A stretch of 41,209 nt of DNA, from NCBI GenBank assembly GCA_910588495.1, contig CAJUPU010000028.1:1-41209 (forward strand). The letters are read 5' to 3'. A program made the position numbers and the translations under genes. The notes under the pieces were generated by a model that saw nothing but the letters and a program-made list of their open reading frames with translations, did not search any database and was not told the origin of the DNA. Source of the stretch: an uncultured Oscillospiraceae bacterium (GTDB taxonomy: Bacteria; Bacillota; Clostridia; Oscillospirales; Oscillospiraceae). Below are positions 39,911-41,209 of this stretch, piece after piece. Position 1 is the stretch's first letter; the number at the start of each line of letters is the position of its first letter.

Positions 39911-39939
39911 ATTTTATCACGCCGGTGGGAAATTATCAA
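39911..39939 (-). promoter_or_regulatory. promoter of the SRP RNA gene
   Basis: On the minus strand TTGATA (39939-39934) and TAAAAT (39916-39911) have a 17-bp spacer. The start would be near 39904, leaving a short 5' leader to be processed, as in Bacillus. Confidence 0.78.
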
Positions 39940-39961
39940 CCACATTTTCAAAAAATCCAGC

Positions 39962-40000
39962 CGGGAGAAAATTTGGCCTGCGGCTTTCTATTTTCTCCCG
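39962..40000. repeat. perfect 11-bp inverted repeat upstream of the NUDIX gene
   Basis: CGGGAGAAAAT (39962-39972) is repeated inverted as ATTTTCTCCCG (39990-40000), 17 bp apart. It ends 4 bp before the extended -10 (TGG then TAAAAT, 40005-40013) of the NUDIX gene, covering the -35 region. It also lies behind the SRP RNA promoter. An operator role is possible. Confidence 0.6.
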
Positions 40001-40004
40001 CCTG

Positions 40005-40013
40005 TGGTAAAAT
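40005..40013 (+). promoter_or_regulatory. extended -10 promoter of the NUDIX/response-regulator pair
   Basis: TGG plus TAAAAT, with no good -35, 40 nt upstream of the start codon at 40053. The inverted repeat at 39962-40000 overlaps the expected -35 region. Confidence 0.55.
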
Positions 40014-40052
40014 ACCTGGGATATGAAAAAATAGACGCGGGAGGTATGGGCT

Positions 40053-40601
40053 ATGGAGCTGATGGAAAAGACGCTGGCCAGCCAAAAGGTGTTTGACGGG
40101 CGGCTGCTGAAGGTGTACCGGGACGAGGTGGAGCTGGCCGGCGGGGACGTCTCGGTCCGGGAGTTCGTCCACCACCCCGGCGGGGCGGCGGTGGTGGCCC
40201 TGGACGGGGAGGGGAACGTCTACCTGGAGCGGCAGTTCCGCTATCCCTATCGCAAGGTGGTGCTGGAGATCCCCGCGGGCAAGCTGGAGCCGGGGGAGGA
40301 CCCGTTCGACGCCATCAGGCGGGAGCTGAAGGAGGAGATCGGCGCCCAGGCCGGCCGGTGGGACGCTTTGGGCTATATCATGCCCAGCGTGGGCTATACC
40401 GACGAGATGCTCTATCTGTTCCTGGCCCGGGAGCTCACCTTCGGGGAGCGGCATCTGGACCAGGGCGAATTTCTGGAGCCTTTCAAGCTGCCCTTCGCCG
40501 AGGCCCTGGCCCAGGCGGCGGACGGGCGGCTCAACGACGCCAAGACCCTGGCCGCCCTGTTCCGGGCGGACAAGCTGATGCGGGAGGAAGCGGATGGCTA
40601 A
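40053..40601 (+). CDS. NUDIX hydrolase, ADP-ribose pyrophosphatase type
   Basis: This encodes 182 residues. The family pattern is SREFVHHPGGAAVVAL-like REFVHHPGGAAVVAL, then ERQFRYPYRKVVLEIPAGKLE, and the NUDIX box GKLEPGEDPFDAIRRELKEEIG. The ERQFRYP and EIPAGKLE signatures mark ADP-ribose pyrophosphatases, which split ADP-ribose to AMP and ribose 5-phosphate. GGGAGG lies 8 nt before the ATG at 40053; an in-frame ATG at 40062 is less well placed. The stop overlaps the next gene by 8 nt. Confidence 0.92.
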   Translation: MELMEKTLASQKVFDGRLLKVYRDEVELAGGDVSVREFVHHPGGAAVVALDGEGNVYLERQFRYPYRKVVLEIPAGKLEPGEDPFDAIRRELKEEIGAQAGRWDALGYIMPSVGYTDEMLYLFLARELTFGERHLDQGEFLEPFKLPFAEALAQAADGRLNDAKTLAALFRADKLMREEADG

Positions 40602-41209
40602 GACGATCTTAGTGGTGGAGGACGAGCGCAACATCGTGGATATCCTCACCTTCAACCTCCGGCGGGAGGGCTATGACACCCTGGAGGCCCTGGACGGGGC
40701 GGCGGGGCTGCGCCTGGCGCTGGAGAGGGACCCGGATCTGATCCTGCTGGACCTGATGCTGCCCAAGATGGACGGCTTCCAGGTGTGCCGCACCCTGCGG
40801 GAGCAGGGCCGGGCCACCCCCATCATCATGCTCACCGCCCGGGAGGAGGAGACGGACAAGGTGCTGGGGCTGGAGCTGGGGGCGGACGACTATATCACCA
40901 AGCCCTTCTCCATGCGGGAGCTGCTGGCAAGGGTGAAGAGCAACATCCGCCGCACGGAGATGCTCTCCCAGGCCGCGCCCCAGGCCGATCCCAACCGGCT
41001 GGAGCTGGGCCGGGTGCAGGTGGACCTGGACGCCATGCTGGTGTACAAGGACGGGGAGGCGGTGGACCTGACCCAGCGGGAGTATGAGCTGGTCAAGACC
41101 CTGGCCTCCGCCCGGGGCCAGGCGGTGAGCCGGGAGTCCCTGATGGAGCAGGTGTGGAACTACGAGGGCTATGTGGGCGACGTGCGGGCGGTGGACGTGG
41201 CCATCCGCC
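40594..41209 (+). CDS. OmpR/PhoB-family response regulator (cut by window end)
   Basis: At least 205 residues are present; the last codons are beyond the window. The receiver domain starts ILVVEDERNIVDIL and has phosphoacceptor D53 in LILLDLMLP, IIMLTAR and DDYITKPFSMREL. The winged helix follows (TQREYELVKTLASARGQAVSR, then a VGDVRAVDVAIR end). It resembles PhoP/WalR-type regulators of Firmicutes. The start is inside the end of the NUDIX gene. A kinase gene probably follows outside the window; this cannot be seen. Confidence 0.93.
   Translation, partial: MAKTILVVEDERNIVDILTFNLRREGYDTLEALDGAAGLRLALERDPDLILLDLMLPKMDGFQVCRTLREQGRATPIIMLTAREEETDKVLGLELGADDYITKPFSMRELLARVKSNIRRTEMLSQAAPQADPNRLELGRVQVDLDAMLVYKDGEAVDLTQREYELVKTLASARGQAVSRESLMEQVWNYEGYVGDVRAVDVAIR

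Overview
The window comes from a GC-rich, Gram-positive, spore-forming bacterium. It most resembles a high-GC Clostridia member of the Oscillospiraceae type; the genus is inference. Evidence: strong GGAGG ribosome binding sites, a T-box leader, a large Alu-domain SRP RNA upstream of dnaX, sporulation genes (ylbJ, spmA, spmB), a GerMN lipoprotein and an AbrB-type regulator with a zinc-ribbon tail. No prophage, transposase or CRISPR array is visible. The only recombination gene is a lone serine recombinase.

Layout. 1-1545: the 3' part of a 23S rRNA, then tRNA-Glu(CUC), tRNA-Lys(CUU), 5S rRNA and a terminator. 1559-4508, minus strand: a small Cys protein, ylbJ, and an ECF-like sigma factor with a membrane partner. 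4682-7964: a consensus promoter, a T-box with a UGG (Trp) specifier, and a three-gene ABC transporter, read together as a tryptophan-regulated uptake system. 8113-12353: serine recombinase, C_GCAxxG protein, tex and rsmI. 12593-14150: AbrB-like gene (minus), then spmA-spmB.

14151-15660 is an AT-richer accessory islet. It holds a 92-nt hairpin with a G-rich loop, divergent genes for a Cys-rich protein and a ribbon-helix-helix protein, and an unrecognised gene whose 3' end is a piece of the neighbouring EF-G-like gene. 15669-17738 is that EF-G-like gene. 18057-21542: queT with a structured leader, a TipAS-type MerR regulator, and a MocR-type regulator divergent from an ECF S component. 21543-22115 has no conventional gene; it carries a 200-bp tandem repeat in which each unit joins a GC-rich hairpin to a possible tiny ORF.

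22116-27077: a D,D-carboxypeptidase (minus), then a ComEA-like protein, response regulator, histidine kinase and GerMN lipoprotein, overlapping or closely packed. 27186-28460 is metY. 28601-32506 is a run of six genes led by a membrane-anchored MerR regulator and ending in an ABC exporter. 32596-33681 is mnmA. 33821-39291, minus strand: DUF362 protein, M3 peptidase, NUDIX hydrolase, YbaB and dnaX, with SRP RNA upstream of dnaX. 40053 to the end: ADP-ribose-pyrophosphatase-like NUDIX protein and a response regulator cut by the window edge.

Most of the window is ordinary chromosomal backbone. The points most worth a second look are the hairpin/micro-ORF tandem repeat, the gene with the captured EF-G tail, the G-rich-loop hairpin, the queT leader, the MocR regulator that has Arg in place of the PLP lysine, and the membrane-anchored MerR operon.
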